Positions 39,726-48,024 of a stretch of DNA of 49,356 bases are shown here, in pieces. The DNA comes from an uncultured Prevotellaceae bacterium (GTDB taxonomy: Bacteria > Bacteroidota > Bacteroidia > Bacteroidales > Bacteroidaceae), in the NCBI GenBank assembly GCA_947167515.1, contig CAMVIM010000027.1, positions 1 through 49,356 on the forward strand. Direction: 5' to 3'. Every line of letters starts with the position of its first letter. The stretch's first letter is position 1. The position numbers and the translations under genes were made by a program. The notes beneath the pieces were generated by a model. It saw only the letters and a program-made list of their open reading frames with translations, was not told where the DNA came from and searched no databases.

Positions 39726-41036
39726 ATGACAACACCATTAGACTACCAAATAGTTACTGAGGCCATCGAAGGGATGGGTCTCGGTGACTTCTCACAAGCA
39801 ACCATTCGCGACCTTCAGTCGCTCTCACGTGTGCTGGAAGAGAAGACGGGACAGCAGGTCATCCACCTCGAAATGGGTGTGCCGGGGCTGCAACCGTCGG
39901 AGATTGCGCTGAAAGCTGAGCAGGAGGCACTCGCCAAAGGTTGTGCCACCATCTACCCTCCCAACGGTGGCATTCCACGCATCAAAGAGGCTGCATCGAA
40001 GTTCGTGAGAGCCTTTATCGGTGTGGATATTGACCCGCTCTGCTGCATTCCTACCACCGGCTCGATGCAGGGCACTTTCGCCACCTTCACGGCTTGGCAC
40101 CACGCCATGCCCGAGAAAGACACCGTGCTGTTCATCCATCCTGGATTTCCCGTGCAGACGACACAATGTGACGTGATTGGGTTGAAGCACATCGGGCTGG
40201 ACATCCATGACTATCGCGGCGACGCACTCGTTCAGAAACTGGAAGAAATCCTATCGGCAGGCAATATCTGCGGCATCGTCTATTCTAACCCCAACAACCC
40301 CTCGTGGGTATGCTTCAACGAAGAGGAACTGAAAGGCATCGCCAGTTTGGCCGACAAGCACGACTGCATCATTCTCGAAGACTTGGCCTACTTCGCCATG
40401 GATTTCCGCCGAGACTTGAGTCACCCCTTCGAAGCCCCCTATCAAGCCACCGTGGCACGCTACACCGACAAATACATCTTGGCAGTGTCTGGCTCTAAAG
40501 CCTTCTCCTATGCCGGCCAACGCATCGGTGTGGCCTGCATCAGCAACGCACTCTACCACCGCGTTTTCCCCGCTTTGGAGAAGAACTTCGGTGTGGGTGA
40601 ATTCGGCAACTTCTTCTGCAACCGTCTGATGTACACCCTTTCCAGCGGCACGACCCACAGTGTGCAGCATGCGATGGCTGCTCTGATGGAGGCAGCTTGC
40701 GACGGAAGCTACAATTTCCTGAACGATGTGAAGGAGTATGGCCGAAGAGCCAAGTTCATGAAGGACGTGCTCCTCGCCAACAACTTCTACTTGGTTTATG
40801 ACAACGACCTCGGTGCCCCACTTGCCGACGGCTTCTACTTCACGGTGCAGTATCCAGGCATGAACGACCTCGAACTGACCCGCGAACTCATGTATTACGG
40901 CATTGCCGTGTTCCCGCTCGACACGATGGGCAGCAACGAACAGGGAGTGCGCATCTGCACCTCGTTCTTCAGCAAGGAACAAGAACCACTTTTCAAGGAA
41001 CGTATAGAACAATTCAACAAAAATCATGGACGATAA
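39726..41036 (+). CDS. PLP-dependent class I/II aminotransferase
   Basis: A 436-aa fold-type I aminotransferase. Visible motifs: HLEMGVPGLQPSEIALKAE, YPPNGGIPRIKEAASKFV, SNPNNPSWVCFNEEEL, ILEDLAYFAMDF and the PLP-lysine region VSGSKAFSYAGQRIGVA, then GVRICTSFFS near the end. Its place between iorAB-paaK and a second paaK suggests an aromatic aminotransferase turning arylpyruvates into phenylalanine, tyrosine or tryptophan, or the reverse. Substrate is inferred from context only. The last 11 bp overlap the second paaK. Confidence 0.88.
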   Translation: MTTPLDYQIVTEAIEGMGLGDFSQATIRDLQSLSRVLEEKTGQQVIHLEMGVPGLQPSEIALKAEQEALAKGCATIYPPNGGIPRIKEAASKFVRAFIGVDIDPLCCIPTTGSMQGTFATFTAWHHAMPEKDTVLFIHPGFPVQTTQCDVIGLKHIGLDIHDYRGDALVQKLEEILSAGNICGIVYSNPNNPSWVCFNEEELKGIASLADKHDCIILEDLAYFAMDFRRDLSHPFEAPYQATVARYTDKYILAVSGSKAFSYAGQRIGVACISNALYHRVFPALEKNFGVGEFGNFFCNRLMYTLSSGTTHSVQHAMAALMEAACDGSYNFLNDVKEYGRRAKFMKDVLLANNFYLVYDNDLGAPLADGFYFTVQYPGMNDLELTRELMYYGIAVFPLDTMGSNEQGVRICTSFFSKEQEPLFKERIEQFNKNHGR

Positions 41037-42342
41037 ATCACCTTACCTTCATCCGCAATACGAGACGCTGTCTCGCGAGGAAATCAGCAAACTGCAGCTG
41101 GAACGCCTGCAAGCAACCGTGAAGCACTGCATGAACTCACCGTTCTACAAAAAGCGCTTCGAGGAGGCAGGACTGAAACCTGAGGACATCAAGAGCCTTG
41201 ACGATATCCGCAAGATTCCTTTCACCACAAAGCAAGACCTGCGCGACACCTACCCCTTCGGCATCGCCAGTGTGCCACTCCGCGAGTGTGTGCGCCTGCA
41301 CTCTTCTTCAGGCACCACGGGCAACCCGACAGTCATTCTCCACACGAAGAAAGACCTCGACGAATGGGCCAACCAAGTGGCACGTAACCTCTGGATGGTG
41401 GGACTGCGCCCCGACGACGTGTTCCAGAACTCATCTGGCTACGGCATGTTCACGGGCGGTCTGGGCTTCCAGTACGGAGCCGAGAAACTGGGCATGCTCA
41501 CCGTACCGGCCGCTGCGGGCAACTCCCTCCGACAGATTAAATTCATCAAAGACTTTGGCACCACTGCCATCCACGCCGTGCCCAGTTACGTGACCCGTCT
41601 CTACGAGGTGATGCAGCAAGAAGGCGTGGATCCTCGTCGCGACACGAAGCTGAAGGTGTTGGCCATCGGTGCCGAGCCCCACTCAGAAGAGCAACGCAAG
41701 CGCATCGAGGAGATGATGGGCGTGAAAGCCTACAACTCCTTCGGCATGAGCGAGATGTGCGGTCCTGGTGTAGGCTTCGAATGTAAGGAGCAGAATGGTC
41801 TCCACTTCTGGGAGGACTACTACATCGTGGAAATCGTCAACCCCGAAACATTGGAGCCTGTAGCAGACGGCGAGATTGGCGAGCTTGTCCTCACTACCCT
41901 CTGCCGCGAGGCCATGCCGCTCCTCCGCTACCGCACCAGAGACCTCACCCGTGTGCTGGGACGCACCTGCCCCTGCGGACGCAATCACATCCGTCTCGAC
42001 CGCATGCGCGGACGTTCCGATGACATGATGGTGCTGCGCGGCGTCAACATCTTCCCCATCCAGATTGAGAAGATTCTCATGCAGTTCAAGGAACTCGCCA
42101 GCAACTACCTCATCACCCTCACCACCGACGAGGACAACGACAACATGACCGTGGAGGTGGAACTGGAGGAACTCTTCACCGACGACTTCCAGCGGCTGCT
42201 CACCTTGCAGAAGGAAATCAAACGCCGACTGAAGGACGAGATTCTCCTCACCCCACACGTCAAACTCGTGCCCAAAGGCACCCTGCCCGTCAGCGAAGGC
42301 AAGGCTGTCCGCGTAGTAGATAAGAGAAAGGTATATCAATAG
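41026..42342 (+). CDS. paaK: Phenylacetate-CoA ligase (second copy)
   Basis: A 438-aa ligase of the same family as 36612: LHSSSGTTGNPTVILHT, GYGMFTGGLGFQYGAE, FGMSEMCGPGVGFECK, RYRTRDLTRVLGRTCPCG and RGRSDDMMVLRGVNIFPIQI. Start overlaps the aminotransferase end, so the two are co-translated. Together with the ACT-domain protein and thioesterase downstream it forms the second half of the arylacetate module. Bacteria with two PaaK enzymes sometimes use them for differently substituted arylacetates; this is not decidable here. Confidence 0.94.
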   Translation: MDDKSPYLHPQYETLSREEISKLQLERLQATVKHCMNSPFYKKRFEEAGLKPEDIKSLDDIRKIPFTTKQDLRDTYPFGIASVPLRECVRLHSSSGTTGNPTVILHTKKDLDEWANQVARNLWMVGLRPDDVFQNSSGYGMFTGGLGFQYGAEKLGMLTVPAAAGNSLRQIKFIKDFGTTAIHAVPSYVTRLYEVMQQEGVDPRRDTKLKVLAIGAEPHSEEQRKRIEEMMGVKAYNSFGMSEMCGPGVGFECKEQNGLHFWEDYYIVEIVNPETLEPVADGEIGELVLTTLCREAMPLLRYRTRDLTRVLGRTCPCGRNHIRLDRMRGRSDDMMVLRGVNIFPIQIEKILMQFKELASNYLITLTTDEDNDNMTVEVELEELFTDDFQRLLTLQKEIKRRLKDEILLTPHVKLVPKGTLPVSEGKAVRVVDKRKVYQ

Positions 42343-42441
42343 TAAAAACTAAAAGTTAAAAACTAAAAATAAAAGTTACTTCTGCCATGCGAAGAACATA
42401 CTTTCACTTTTAGTTTTTAACTTTTCACTTTTAACTTTCAA
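42343..42441. repeat. Inverted 7-bp repeat element (AAAAGTT/AAAAACT/AAAAGTG units)
   Basis: Left arm 42343-42376 and right arm 42400-42439 share an inverted AAAAGTTAAAAACTAAAA core (18 bp exact) built from 7-bp units; the loop is about 23 bp. It fills the gap between paaK and the ACT gene and belongs to the same type as the GTGAAAA arrays. Confidence 0.85.
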
Positions 42442-42443
42442 CC

Positions 42444-42863
42444 ATGACAATCAAACAACTATCCATCTTCATCGAGAACAAAGGAGGCACCCTCATCAAG
42501 GTTCTCGACCTGCTGAGCAAGGCAGGCATACAGATTATCGCCTCTACCGTGGCCGACACCAAAGACTACGGCATCTACCGAGTGCTGACCAACGACCCAG
42601 CACAGGCATACCTCATCCTGAAAGATGCTGGCATCAACGTGCAACTCTCCGATGTATTCGCCCTGAGCATAGACGACCAGCCCGGTCGTGCAGCCGAAGC
42701 CATCAAGCAGGTGTCGGAAACAGGTGTGAACATCCTCTACCTCTACTCCTTCCTCTGGCAGGGAAAGGGAGTGCTGGTGTTCCGTGCCGACCAGGGCGAG
42801 AAGGCAAAAGAAATCATCATGCTCAACAAGATAGCCTTCTTGACTGAGGCGGATTTCCGATAA
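42444..42863 (+). CDS. Tandem ACT-domain protein
   Basis: A 139-aa protein made of two ACT domains (about 1-65 and 70-139): QLSIFIENKGGTLIKVLDLL and LSIDDQPGRAAEAIKQVSET are the typical starts. ACT domains bind amino acids; stand-alone two-ACT proteins are often found next to paaK and iorAB genes in anaerobes and probably sense aromatic amino acids or arylacetates. No catalytic domain is attached. It begins 2 bp after the inverted-repeat element and is followed 17 bp later by the thioesterase gene. Confidence 0.9.
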   Translation: MTIKQLSIFIENKGGTLIKVLDLLSKAGIQIIASTVADTKDYGIYRVLTNDPAQAYLILKDAGINVQLSDVFALSIDDQPGRAAEAIKQVSETGVNILYLYSFLWQGKGVLVFRADQGEKAKEIIMLNKIAFLTEADFR

Positions 42864-42880
42864 AAGCGTCCCCCATCCCC

Positions 42881-43294
42881 ATGACACTTCTTGAAAGCCT
42901 GAACACAGGCGACCGCTTCGCTGCCAGCATCGGCGCACAACTGACCGAACTGCGCGAGGGCTATGCAAAGGCTGAACTGACCGTGGAGGAGCGGCACCTG
43001 AACGGTGCTGGCGTGTGTCAGGGCGGTGTGATGTACACACTGGCCGACCTCGCCTTTGCAGGCGTGGCCAACAGTCACGGCATCCTCACACTCGGCATCA
43101 GCAACACCATCACCTTCCTGAAATCGGGACAGTTGGGCGACCGCATCACAGCCGAATGCACCGAAACATTCGACCACCGCAAACTGCCCTACTGCGACAT
43201 GAAAATCACCAACCAGAGAGGCGAACTGCTGGCCATCATGACGGGGCTGGCCTACCGCATGAGGAAAGATTTCCCCTTCGAAGCATTGATGTAA
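42881..43294 (+). CDS. PaaI-like hotdog thioesterase
   Basis: A 137-aa hotdog-fold protein that likely hydrolyses phenylacetyl-CoA or related esters. The core motif reads NGAGVCQGGVMYTLADLAFA. E. coli PaaI has HGG where this protein has QGG, so the usual histidine is replaced by glutamine; the downstream Asp (TLAD) is kept. Activity may be altered or the Gln may serve. The stop overlaps the next start by one base, showing tight coupling. Confidence 0.85.
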   Translation: MTLLESLNTGDRFAASIGAQLTELREGYAKAELTVEERHLNGAGVCQGGVMYTLADLAFAGVANSHGILTLGISNTITFLKSGQLGDRITAECTETFDHRKLPYCDMKITNQRGELLAIMTGLAYRMRKDFPFEALM

Positions 43295-44013
43295 TGATAG
43301 ACATAAAACTCGACGTACACACCCACTCCATCGTGTCCGGCCATGCCTTCAGCACCCTCAACGAGATGATTCAAGAGGCGCAGAAGCATGACCTGACTCT
43401 CTTTGGCGTTACAGAGCACGGTCCCGCTCTTCCCGGAGCTTGCCATGCCATCTACTTCCGCAATCTCCACGTCGTGCCGCGCCAGTATGGCACCATGCGA
43501 CTGCTGCTGGGAGCCGAACTCAACATCATCGACTACGAGGGCAACCTCGACATCACCGACGAACAGACGTTGGGCTGCATGGACCACGTCATCGCCGGTC
43601 TCCATTCCCTGTGCTACACCGACGGCACCCACCAGCAGAACACCTCCGCCCTGCTCGGTGCCATCGAGAATCCCCACATAGACATCATCTCGCACCCCTG
43701 TGACGGCACCGCCAGCAGTTTCGACCTCGAAGCCGTCGTGCTGGCAGCCAAACGTACAGGCACCCTGCTCGAACTCAACAGCAGTTCGCTCAACCCCGCT
43801 CGCCAAAAGACACTGGCAAAACCCATGTTCACCAAGATGCTGCACCTCTGCCGACAGCACGACGTACCCATCATCCTCGGCAGCGATGCCCATCACACCT
43901 CAGGCATCTGCAACTACCAATACGCCCTTCCCCTGCTCGAAGAGACACACTTCCCCGACGAGCTAATCATCAACGACAAGCCCCAACTCTTCCTGCAAAT
44001 CATAGGGAAATAA
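43294..44013 (+). CDS. PHP-domain metal-dependent phosphoesterase (YcdX-like)
   Basis: A 239-aa protein with the four PHP metal-binding motifs: DVHTHSIVSGHAFST, TEHGPALPGACH, IISHPCDG and ILGSDAHH, plus GAELNIIDYEG. Such proteins are trinuclear-zinc phosphatases of the YcdX/histidinol-phosphatase type. The natural substrate is unknown. Start chosen at 43294 because it overlaps the previous stop (TAATGA) and leads straight into the first motif; a longer frame upstream is the thioesterase shadow. Confidence 0.9.
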   Translation: MIDIKLDVHTHSIVSGHAFSTLNEMIQEAQKHDLTLFGVTEHGPALPGACHAIYFRNLHVVPRQYGTMRLLLGAELNIIDYEGNLDITDEQTLGCMDHVIAGLHSLCYTDGTHQQNTSALLGAIENPHIDIISHPCDGTASSFDLEAVVLAAKRTGTLLELNSSSLNPARQKTLAKPMFTKMLHLCRQHDVPIILGSDAHHTSGICNYQYALPLLEETHFPDELIINDKPQLFLQIIGK

Positions 44014-44063
44014 GCCGTTCAGCCACCTTTTTCAGTGCCAAAAGCAAAAAAAAGAGAGAAAAG

Positions 44064-44095
44064 TTTGGTCAGTAAGAAAAAAAGGCCTACCTTTG
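44064..44095 (+). promoter_or_regulatory. Promoter of the tRNA-Phe gene
   Basis: -33 TTTG (44064-44067), 20-bp spacer, -7 TACCTTTG (44088-44095), 23 bp before the tRNA. Best match to the consensus in the window. Confidence 0.85.
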
Positions 44096-44118
44096 CACTC
44101 GCAAAACAAAAACAAGAT

Positions 44119-44191
44119 GGTGCCATAGCTCAGTTGGTAGAGCATCGGACTGAAAATCCGTGTGTCCCCGGTTCGAATCCTGGTGGTACCA
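44119..44191 (+). tRNA. tRNA-Phe (GAA)
   Basis: A 73-nt cloverleaf: acceptor GGTGCCA/TGGTACC (one G-T pair), D-arm AGCTCAGTTGGTAGAGC, anticodon loop CTGAAAA with GAA, T-arm CCCGGTTCGAATCCTGG. CCA is not encoded. The outer anticodon-stem pair is T-T rather than a Watson-Crick pair. Confidence 0.96.
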
Positions 44192-44252
44192 CTCACACCG
44201 AGAGAAAGTTTCTGAACACCCCCGTTCTGGAACTTTCTTTTTTCATTTTCCC

Positions 44253-44292
44253 AAAAAGACCGCTGCATTCCCCATGCTGCGGTCTTTTTTTG
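44253..44292 (+). terminator. Rho-independent terminator after tRNA-Phe
   Basis: AAAAGACCGCTGCAT (44254-44268) pairs with ATGCTGCGGTCTTTT (44273-44287) except for one T-T, and runs into a T-tract. Confidence 0.9.
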
Positions 44293-44345
44293 GGCAAGAA
44301 CAAAGAAAAAAAAGAGAAAAAGTGTGCAATGTCATTAAATATTAT

Positions 44346-44353
44346 TACATTTG
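44346..44353 (+). promoter_or_regulatory. -7 box for the SSS symporter
   Basis: TACATTTG, 41 bp before the ATG at 44395; no clear -33 element. Confidence 0.55.
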
Positions 44354-44394
44354 CATCATGATAACAATCTTCTACTGAAATCACAGAAAAACCT

Positions 44395-46356
44395 ATGAAT
44401 ACACAGATGAGTTTTACAGAAGCCCTCAGTCGAAGCGGCTTCGAGATGGTTGACTTCATCATCCTGCTGGTCTATTTAGTCATGCTGGTCAGTCTGGGCA
44501 TTTTCCTAAGCAGCAACAGCAGGAAAGGAAACGCCAAAGACTATTTCTTGGCAGGCAACTCCCTCACATGGTGGGCTGTGGGTGCGTCCCTCATTGCCGC
44601 CAACATCTCCACCGAGCAGTTCATCGGTATGGCTGGTTCGGGTTATGCCGACGGCATTGCCATTTCTGCCTACGAGCTGATGGCAGCCGTCACCCTGATA
44701 GTGATTGCCAAATGGCTGCTTCCAGCCATGATGGACAGGAAGATATTCACCATTCCCCAGTTCCTCCGAGAACGCTACAACTCGGGGGTGGGCGTGGCTT
44801 TCTCCATCTTATGGATATTCCTCTTCGTGTTCATCAACCTCACCTCGGTGGCATGGCTGGGCGCACTCGCCATTGAGCAGATACTCGGACTTCAAGGCAT
44901 GGTGGTACAAATCATGCCAGGACTGACCATCTCCATGCGCACCATCATCGTCATCTCACTGTTTCTGGTGGCAGGCCTCTACTCCATCCACAGCGGTTTG
45001 ACCGTGGTGGCATGGGCTGATGTCATGCAGGTGATATTCATTGTGGGAGGCGGTGCCGTGGCAGCCTATTTCGCGCTGACAGCCGTGGCAGGTCAAAGTT
45101 CAAGCCCTATCGAAGGACTCGAAAAGGTCTTCGTTGCGCTGACCACAGGAAACCATGCCCAAGACACCCATTTCCACCTCATCATTCAACAAAGCCACAA
45201 CGAGGAAGCCTTCTCCAACATACCCGGCATGGCAGCCTTGGTGGGCAGCATATGGCTGACCAACTTAGGCTATTGGTGCTTCAACCAATACATCATTCAG
45301 AAGGGTCTTGCCGCCAGAAGCCCCCAAGACGCAAAGACAGGCTTCCTTTTTGCAGGATTCCTGAAGATACTCATCCCCTTCATCACTGTGCTGCCAGGCA
45401 TTTGCGCCTTCTACATGTACGAACATGTCGACCAGTATGTCTCCGTACAAGGCAACATCTCAGTTTCCGATGACGCCTACCCATGGCTCATTCGCAACTT
45501 CATCCCCACCGGCATCAAAGGCTTGGCACTCACTGCCCTCATCGCCTCCATCATCTCCTCGCTCGCATCGATGCTCAACAGCACCGCCACCCTCTTCACC
45601 ATCGACATCTACAAGAAATACATCAAGCCCGAAGCCTCCGACCAGCTTTTGGTCAATGTCGGACGCATCGTGTCTGTCATCGCACTCCTGACCGCCCTAT
45701 TCACGGTGCAGCCCTTGTTGGGCGACCTCGACCAAGCCTTCCAGTACATTCAGGAATACTCAGGCTTCATCTATCCAGGCATCATCATCGTGTTCAGCCT
45801 CGGCCTCTTCTGGAAACGTGCCTCCACCACAGCCGCCATCTGGACAGCCATCCTCGCCATTCCCCTCGGCGTACTCATGAAAGTGGCCATACCCGAAGTG
45901 CCCTTCCTTCTCCGTGCCGGCTACGTGTTCATCTTCCTTGCCTTCTTCTTCATCACCGTGTCGATGCTCAGCAAGAAGAACATACCCTGCGACCTTCCTA
46001 CAGAATATAACAAACACGTCCTGCTGAAGTGGAGCCACATCATGGGAGCCTTCGGCCTCATCTTCGTCCTGAGCGCAGCAACGGTCAGCATCGTCAACCT
46101 CATCATGGAAGAAGAAATCATGCCCGAAGACAACATCTTTGCCTACCTCAAAGACATTGGCTTCGAAGCATTCTACTTCTTTGGTACCATGTTCCTCACA
46201 TGTGCCATCTTCCTGCACTCCAACGCTTGCCACACCCAACAAAACCCCAAGGCCGTGCCCATCAATCTTGCCCTCTTCAGGACAGACCGCATCTACCTCT
46301 ACGGCAGCATCGCCATCATCACAATCGTGACTGCAATTTATGTGATGCTGTGGTAG
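44395..46356 (+). CDS. Sodium:solute symporter, SSS (SGLT-like) family
   Basis: A 653-aa polytopic inner-membrane protein with about 14 helices. SSS signatures: DYFLAGNSLTWWAVGASLIA, ANISTEQFIGMAGSGYADG, GSIWLTNLGYWCFNQYIIQK and TALIASIISSLASMLNSTAT, which contains the sodium-site serines. The sequence resembles the SGLT-type sugar branch, but the solute cannot be fixed from sequence. The start at 44395 leaves a short polar leader before the first helix; Met18 (MVDFIILL) is an alternative. Its stop is 2 bp before a TTGACAG repeat arm and a strong shared terminator. Confidence 0.92.
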   Translation: MNTQMSFTEALSRSGFEMVDFIILLVYLVMLVSLGIFLSSNSRKGNAKDYFLAGNSLTWWAVGASLIAANISTEQFIGMAGSGYADGIAISAYELMAAVTLIVIAKWLLPAMMDRKIFTIPQFLRERYNSGVGVAFSILWIFLFVFINLTSVAWLGALAIEQILGLQGMVVQIMPGLTISMRTIIVISLFLVAGLYSIHSGLTVVAWADVMQVIFIVGGGAVAAYFALTAVAGQSSSPIEGLEKVFVALTTGNHAQDTHFHLIIQQSHNEEAFSNIPGMAALVGSIWLTNLGYWCFNQYIIQKGLAARSPQDAKTGFLFAGFLKILIPFITVLPGICAFYMYEHVDQYVSVQGNISVSDDAYPWLIRNFIPTGIKGLALTALIASIISSLASMLNSTATLFTIDIYKKYIKPEASDQLLVNVGRIVSVIALLTALFTVQPLLGDLDQAFQYIQEYSGFIYPGIIIVFSLGLFWKRASTTAAIWTAILAIPLGVLMKVAIPEVPFLLRAGYVFIFLAFFFITVSMLSKKNIPCDLPTEYNKHVLLKWSHIMGAFGLIFVLSAATVSIVNLIMEEEIMPEDNIFAYLKDIGFEAFYFFGTMFLTCAIFLHSNACHTQQNPKAVPINLALFRTDRIYLYGSIAIITIVTAIYVMLW

Positions 46357-46358
46357 TC

Positions 46359-46509
46359 GAGAGTTGACAGTTGAGAGTTGACAGTTGAGTAAAAACAATC
46401 AGGGATTAAGAAAGAGACTTGTGACACGTTCTGTCACAAGTCTCTTTCTTAATCCTTAGCCCCCAACCAGAAGCCCCAACTCTCAACTCTCAACTGTCAA
46501 CTCTCAACT
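46359..46509. repeat. TTGACAG-family inverted arms around the convergent terminator
   Basis: Left arm 46359-46389 (four TTGACAG/TTGAGAG units) and right arm 46477-46509 (inverted units) enclose the hairpin at 46403-46455. The right arm supplies the last Ser codon and TGA stop of the MaoC-like gene. Confidence 0.9.
46403..46455. terminator. Bidirectional terminator, 24-bp perfect stem
   Basis: GGATTAAGAAAGAGACTTGT + GACA pairs perfectly with its inverse at 46432-46455 around the 5-nt loop CGTTC. It lies between the convergent symporter and hydratase genes. Confidence 0.9.
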
Positions 46510-46968
46510 AAAATAATAGAGGAACGTCGCCAAGCCCTCCAAGGCCTGCTTCTTCTGGTTCTCAATCTCCAGCTTGAACTTGATTTGCGCCTTGCAGATG
46601 CCACGAATGTTAGAAATATCGTGGAGTGAAGCCGTCAAGCGGACACGCTGTCCAGAGAGCACCGGCTGTCCGAACTTCATCTGATCCATGCCATAATTCA
46701 CCAGCATCTTCACATTGTTCACCTGAATCAGCTCCTGCCACAAGTGAGGCAAGAGAGAGAGTGTGAGATAACCATGCGCAATCGTGCTCTTGTAGGGGCT
46801 CTCAGTCTTTGCACGTTCAGGGTCCACATGAATCCACTGATGGTCGAGCGTAGCATCGGCAAAAAGGTTAATGCGCTCCTGCGACACCTCAAGCCACTCG
46901 CTCGTGCCAATCACTTCACCCAGATGAGAAGCAAACTCATCATACGAATTCACTATCAGCTTTTCCAT
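46504..46968 (-). CDS. MaoC-like hotdog hydratase
   Basis: A 154-aa protein of the MaoC/(R)-specific enoyl-CoA hydratase family. The catalytic region reads FADATLDHQWIHVDPERA, with the Asp/His pair of hydratase-2 enzymes, followed by IAHGYLTLSLLPHLW and the strand MDQMKFGQPVLSGQRVRLTA. It would add water to trans-2-enoyl-CoA; the physiological chain is unknown. It has its own -7 box and reads toward the convergent terminator. The C-terminal Ser-stop comes from the repeat arm. Confidence 0.88.
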   Translation of the reverse strand: MEKLIVNSYDEFASHLGEVIGTSEWLEVSQERINLFADATLDHQWIHVDPERAKTESPYKSTIAHGYLTLSLLPHLWQELIQVNNVKMLVNYGMDQMKFGQPVLSGQRVRLTASLHDISNIRGICKAQIKFKLEIENQKKQALEGLATFLYYFS

Positions 46969-46999
46969 ATCTATTTCTGCTTATTTATTGATTTCTTTG

Positions 47000-47007
47000 C
47001 AAAGATA
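47000..47007 (-). promoter_or_regulatory. -7 box for the MaoC-like gene
   Basis: TATCTTTG on the minus strand, 31 bp before the ATG at 46968. Confidence 0.7.
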
Positions 47008-47017
47008 GAGAAAAAAG

Positions 47018-47123
47018 TGATAAGTGAAAAAAGAAAAGCGAAAAATTTGCTACCGCAGGTGTTTGTTCGCTTGTCACACGCTTGCGGTAGCAAATTTTTC
47101 ACTTCTCATTTTTCACTTTCCGT
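47018..47123. repeat. GTGAAAA repeats around an 18-bp perfect hairpin
   Basis: GAAAAATTTGCTACCGCA (47040-47057) is perfectly inverted at 47083-47100, with GTGAAAA-type units outside on both sides. On the minus strand the stem runs into T-rich sequence, so it may serve as the rplS terminator. The core motif also occurs at 14928-14944 and 4590-4604. Confidence 0.85.
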
Positions 47124-47128
47124 TCAAT

Positions 47129-47506
47129 TTAAGCCTCGGCCTTCTTACCCGACAGCTTTTCCTTGATGCGAGCCTTCTTACCAGTCAGCTTGCGCAGATA
47201 GTAAAGCTTAGCGCGACGCACCTTACCTACCTTGTTCACCTCGATAGAGTCGATGTTAGGCGAGTTGAGGGGGAAAATACGCTCCACACCCACGGTGCCA
47301 GACATTTTGCGCACCGTGAAACGCTTCTTCTCCTGATGGCCTGCAATCTTGATGACCACGCCACGATAGAGCTGAATACGCTCCTTGGAGCCTTCCACAA
47401 TCTTGTACGCTACAGTTACAGTGTCACCTGCCTTGAAGTCAGGGAACTGCTTTGGCTCAGAGGTCTGCATGGCCTCCTCAGCCACTTTAATTAAATCTAC
47501 TGCCAT
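47129..47506 (-). CDS. rplS: 50S ribosomal protein L19
   Basis: A 125-aa ribosomal protein at the 30S-50S interface. Hallmark sequence: [53 protein letters not shown] and [20 protein letters not shown]. Length is normal. A -7 box lies at 47636-47643, giving a leader of about 125 nt with small hairpins (GGC-GAA-GCC; GAAAC/GTTTC), which could be an autoregulatory ribosomal-protein leader (inference). Transcribed alone, ending at the hairpin at 47040-47100. Confidence 0.97.
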   Translation of the reverse strand: MAVDLIKVAEEAMQTSEPKQFPDFKAGDTVTVAYKIVEGSKERIQLYRGVVIKIAGHQEKKRFTVRKMSGTVGVERIFPLNSPNIDSIEVNKVGKVRRAKLYYLRKLTGKKARIKEKLSGKKAEA

Positions 47507-47635
47507 TGTTTTGGTTGATTTTTGATAATTAAAGAGTTACAGCGAGGCATTCTCCTTTTCAGAACATAGAAACCCGATGTTTCATGCCCTTGGGCTCTTT
47601 CCCTATCGGACAGCGGCTTCGCCAAAAAACGGTTG

Positions 47636-47643
47636 CAAAGGTA
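47636..47643 (-). promoter_or_regulatory. -7 box for rplS
   Basis: TACCTTTG on the minus strand. The leader to 47506 is about 125 nt. Confidence 0.75.
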
Positions 47644-47750
47644 CAAAAAAGTTGGGAGTTAAGAACAAGTCACCCCTCTTTTTCTGCAAAAAAAGAACGA
47701 AAAAAGAAAAAAAAGGCGAAAAACGCCAGTTCGGTATAAGAAAGTTGAGA

Positions 47751-47793
47751 AAAAGAAGAGGCTGTACACACCCAGTGCACAGCCTCCTCTTCA
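47751..47793 (-). terminator. Terminator of the secreted-protein/63-aa peptide unit
   Basis: GAGGCTGT (47758-47765) pairs with ACAGCCTC (47779-47786) around a 13-nt loop; on the minus strand it is followed by TTCTTTTTCTC. It lies 25 bp past the stop of the 63-aa gene. Confidence 0.8.
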
Positions 47794-47817
47794 CATATAA
47801 AACAAAACGAAAACTTT

Positions 47818-48009
47818 CTACCAGAGGTCTTCCACCTCGCCGCCTTCTTCAATCGCCATCATTTCCTGGGCGTATGCGTCGGCGGCGTCTTTGGGAGTAG
47901 CCGAACCATTTACAGGAAGTGTTTCTGTAGAGCCAATGGTTATATTAAGCTCCAGGCCCAGTTCAAGTGGAACCACCTGCACTTCGGGGGACAAATACAC
48001 TTTCTTCAT
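47818..48009 (-). CDS. 63-aa acidic peptide of unknown function
   Basis: MKKVYLSPEVQVVPLELGLE opens a 63-aa protein ending in the acidic AIEEGGEVEDLW. There is no signal peptide or membrane helix. Short proteins with an MKK-Y-PE-EVV start are common in Prevotella-like genomes, often next to secreted or surface proteins, but no function is known to me. It follows the large secreted protein by 15 bp and is followed by a terminator, so it is the last gene of that unit. Confidence 0.7.
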   Translation of the reverse strand: MKKVYLSPEVQVVPLELGLELNITIGSTETLPVNGSATPKDAADAYAQEMMAIEEGGEVEDLW

Positions 48010-48024
48010 ATTCTTCCAGTTTGT

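Noticed and set aside
44119..44191. tRNA-Phe as an integration site
   Set aside because: No integrase, direct repeat of the tRNA 3' end or mobile genes are found on either side.
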